DNA from: JABFSC01 sp031389045
GTDB taxonomy: Bacteria > Desulfobacterota > Binatia > Bin18
Direction of reading: 5' to 3'
Assembly (NCBI GenBank): GCA_031389045.1
Contig: JANMSE010000578.1
Coordinates: 1-14,894, forward strand
DNA length: 14,894 bases
Below are positions 13,135 to 14,894 of this stretch, in pieces. Each line of letters opens with the position of its first letter. The stretch's first letter is position 1. The position numbers were made by a program, and so were the translations under genes. Below the pieces are notes generated by a model that was not told where the DNA came from, did not search any database, and saw only the letters and a list, made by a program, of their open reading frames with translations.

Positions 13135-14894
13135 TTAAGCGAGTTCCTCCAATAGCGTCTTCGCCTCTTGCAAATCCTTCGTCTCAAATCCTTCGGTGAA
13201 CCAGCCGTAAATCTCAGATAACATCCGGTGAGCTTCGTTCTTTTTGCCTTGCCGCTGCCACAAGCGGCTCACGCTCATCACCGCGCGCAACTCCAGCGAC
13301 TTGGCCTGCTGCTTTCGCGCAATATCAATGGCTTTAAGAAAACACGCTTCGGCCTCGGCGTGGGGATCAGGGGTCAGGGGTCGGGGATCAGTCATTTTTG
13401 ACTTTTGACTTTTGCCCTTTGACTTTTGACTTTCCTGCTGAAGCGTCAGTTCCCCCTTGAGCCGATAAAGCTCCGCTTCGTAAAAACGCTCGCCGCTTTT
13501 GTCCACCACCATCAGCGCCTCAGCGAGTGCGGCAAGCCCCTCCTCTGCCTGCCCCGCTTTCCCATAGGCCTCGGCCAGCAGGGCAAAAAAATAGGATTGA
13601 TATATACTTGATCCTATGGCTTGGTGGGTGGCCAGGCCTTGGCGGATCTGGCTAATCCCCTCTTCAACCTGTCCCTGCTCAGCTCGTGCCCAGCCCTGCA
13701 GGATAGTCCCTCCCACTAACCATTGTGGAAATCCGTGCTCGCGCGCGAGGGTAATTGCTGCCTCGGCCCACTCTTGGGCCGCCTTCCCCTCCCGGCGAAG
13801 TTGATGGAGCCAGGCAGTATAGAGCAGGGCCAAGCACAGGCTAAAAGGGGAAGACCCCCCTTGGGCCAGGGTACGCGCGGCCTCGTTCTTCTGGAGCGCC
13901 TGGTCCGGATAGCCCAGATGCCACAGGGCCCTGGCTACAACGAGGAGGCCACCTACCCCCGGCTCTATGCCGTAGAGGAACACAGGGGAGCAGTGACGCT
14001 GAGCGTCATACAGAGTCAGGCTCTGCTCCATATGTACTTGGGCAGCACCGATCTCACCCAGGTGGAATAAGGTGTTTCCCAGCGCCTGATATGCCTCCAC
14101 GAGCGAGGCCGGGTCTTGCCCCTTTTGGGCTAGGTCCAGGAGTTGCTCCCCCAATTCGCGCGCCACGAGACATTCGCCCCGCACATTATGAAACGTCCGT
14201 AGCCCAGAGAGGACCCGAAAGAGCTGGCGGGTCTCCCCGACCTGTTGGCATAGCTCCTGGGCGCGGGTAAAAGTAGCTTTCACTTCCGGCGAGGCAAAAC
14301 CTCTGGTGGCCTGTAACGGCATGCCCAGAGTGAGGTGCAGCGTGAGTTCTTGTTGGGCGCGCGCGCGAGTGTCGGGCAATGTGTTGAGGAGATCTAAGGC
14401 GGTCGTCAGATGCGTGATCGCTTCCGCATTGGCCGAGCGTTGCACCGCTTGTTGCCCCGCACGGTGCAGGTACTCGACGGCTTTCTCCGTGTTGCCACTG
14501 CGGGTGTAGTGATGCGCCAAGTCGCTGTAATGGTCTTCTAGGTTAGCGCGGTAGAGGGTTTCCATGGCCTGCGCCGTGCGCTCATGGATGGCTTTGCGCC
14601 GTTCGATCAGCACCGAGTTGTAGGCCACTTCCTGCGTCAGCGCATGCTTGAAGATGTATTCGACTTCAGGAAGGGCGGGCTGTTCGTAGAGAAACTCTTT
14701 CCGCTGTAACGAGGCGAGGATGCGATACAATTCGTCTTCGGGTTGGGTGAGGACCTGGCGCACCAAGCTCAGCGGGAACTGTCGCCCAATGACGGCTAAT
14801 TGGTGCAAGCACTCTTTCTCTTCCACCGCCAACCGATCAATGCGGGCCGCTAACACTCCTTGCACGGTGGGGGGAAGCTGTAGCGCAGTGGTAG
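13135..14894 (-). CDS. Cyclase/AAA ATPase/TPR family protein, C-terminal part; 5' end beyond window
   Basis: The frame is open to the right edge, reading TTALQLPPTVQGVLAARIDRL, the stretch after the ATPase core in large adenylate cyclase-like/AAA ATPase/TPR proteins, so the gene begins outside the window; the GTG at 14865 is internal. About 585 residues are visible: the end of the ATPase/winged-helix region (EKECLHQLAVIGRQFPLSLV), then TPR-like helical repeats (HYTRSGNTEKAVEYLHRAGQ; LAEAYGKAGQAEEGLAALAE). A heptamer-encoded linker (ESQKSKGKSQKSKMTDPRP) and a last TPR unit follow, ending EEAKTLLEELA-like. Closely related to the pseudogene downstream, which retains the N-terminal part of the same architecture. 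Such proteins are probably signal-integrating ATPases; the ligand is unknown. Whether a cyclase domain exists here cannot be seen. Confidence 0.87.
   Translation of the reverse strand, partial: TTALQLPPTVQGVLAARIDRLAVEEKECLHQLAVIGRQFPLSLVRQVLTQPEDELYRILASLQRKEFLYEQPALPEVEYIFKHALTQEVAYNSVLIERRKAIHERTAQAMETLYRANLEDHYSDLAHHYTRSGNTEKAVEYLHRAGQQAVQRSANAEAITHLTTALDLLNTLPDTRARAQQELTLHLTLGMPLQATRGFASPEVKATFTRAQELCQQVGETRQLFRVLSGLRTFHNVRGECLVARELGEQLLDLAQKGQDPASLVEAYQALGNTLFHLGEIGAAQVHMEQSLTLYDAQRHCSPVFLYGIEPGVGGLLVVARALWHLGYPDQALQKNEAARTLAQGGSSPFSLCLALLYTAWLHQLRREGKAAQEWAEAAITLAREHGFPQWLVGGTILQGWARAEQGQVEEGISQIRQGLATHQAIGSSIYQSYFFALLAEAYGKAGQAEEGLAALAEALMVVDKSGERFYEAELYRLKGELTLQQESQKSKGKSQKSKMTDPRPLTPDPHAEAEACFLKAIDIARKQQAKSLELRAVMSVSRLWQRQGKKNEAHRMLSEIYGWFTEGFETKDLQEAKTLLEELA
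13139..14333 (-). repeat. Direct paralogous repeat, copy 2 (TPR-coding)
   Basis: Partner of 10562-11758 in the same orientation, about 2.6 kb apart, with the MNT-HEPN pair between the two. The frame is intact here. The base missing from copy 1 is present in GGGCGCGGG near 14259-14267. Confidence 0.85.
13362..13434 (-). repeat. Heptamer-repeat array in copy 2
   Basis: GTCAAAA-type units (about five) followed by CTGATCC/CCGACCC/CTGACCC units on the coding strand. It sits at the same place as the copy 1 array but has drifted: the linker is one codon shorter and some units differ. The array therefore predates the duplication and has since changed. Confidence 0.8.

Noticed and set aside
10782..13434. 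CRISPR array suggested by short direct repeats
   Set aside because: Units are 7 bp without unique spacers, lie inside open frames and no cas genes are present.

Overview
The window holds ordinary bacterial chromosome (about 1-9800) followed by an accessory region (about 9900-14894). It is moderately GC-rich and densely coded, with Shine-Dalgarno-led starts. Lineage cannot be fixed from the sequence. Large cyclase/AAA ATPase/TPR proteins beginning MTFDEILD, heptamer repeats inside genes and many two-component proteins would fit an uncultured lineage of the Tectomicrobia/Rokubacteria/NC10 or deltaproteobacterial kind. That is inference only.

1-5560, signalling. A soluble kinase (REC-PAS-HisKA_3-HATPase; its start lies before the window) is followed 2 bp later by a NarL/FixJ-type response regulator, forming a cognate pair. 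Convergent to them is a 1077-residue hybrid kinase (REC-PAS-HisKA-HATPase-REC-REC-REC). Its first post-kinase receiver has lost both the phospho-acceptor Asp and the conserved Lys. The leader of this gene has dyads, one of which could hide the ribosome binding site.

5561-8071, an envelope operon on the minus strand: secreted lytic transglycosylase, then phosphatidylglycerophosphate synthase (pgsA), then a UDP-glucuronate 4-epimerase-like sugar-nucleotide epimerase. Divergent from it is nadB (L-aspartate oxidase, first step of NAD synthesis).

9888-14894, accessory region. (a) A small intact gene overlaps by ATGA a toxin-like gene broken by two frameshifts; each is repaired by one C in a C run. 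The reconstructed 87-residue product resembles RelE/ParE toxins. (b) Two paralogous cyclase/ATPase/TPR genes lie in tandem on the minus strand. The upstream copy is open through the window end. The downstream copy is a pseudogene: an in-frame internal deletion fuses the start of its cyclase domain to its TPR region, and a 1-bp frameshift follows. (c) Between them sits an MNT nucleotidyltransferase-HEPN toxin-antitoxin pair. (d) Three heptamer-repeat arrays lie inside the coding frames of the two paralogues and encode low-complexity linkers.

No rRNA, tRNA, CRISPR array or recognisable transposase was seen. No gene-free stretch exceeds about 200 bp.
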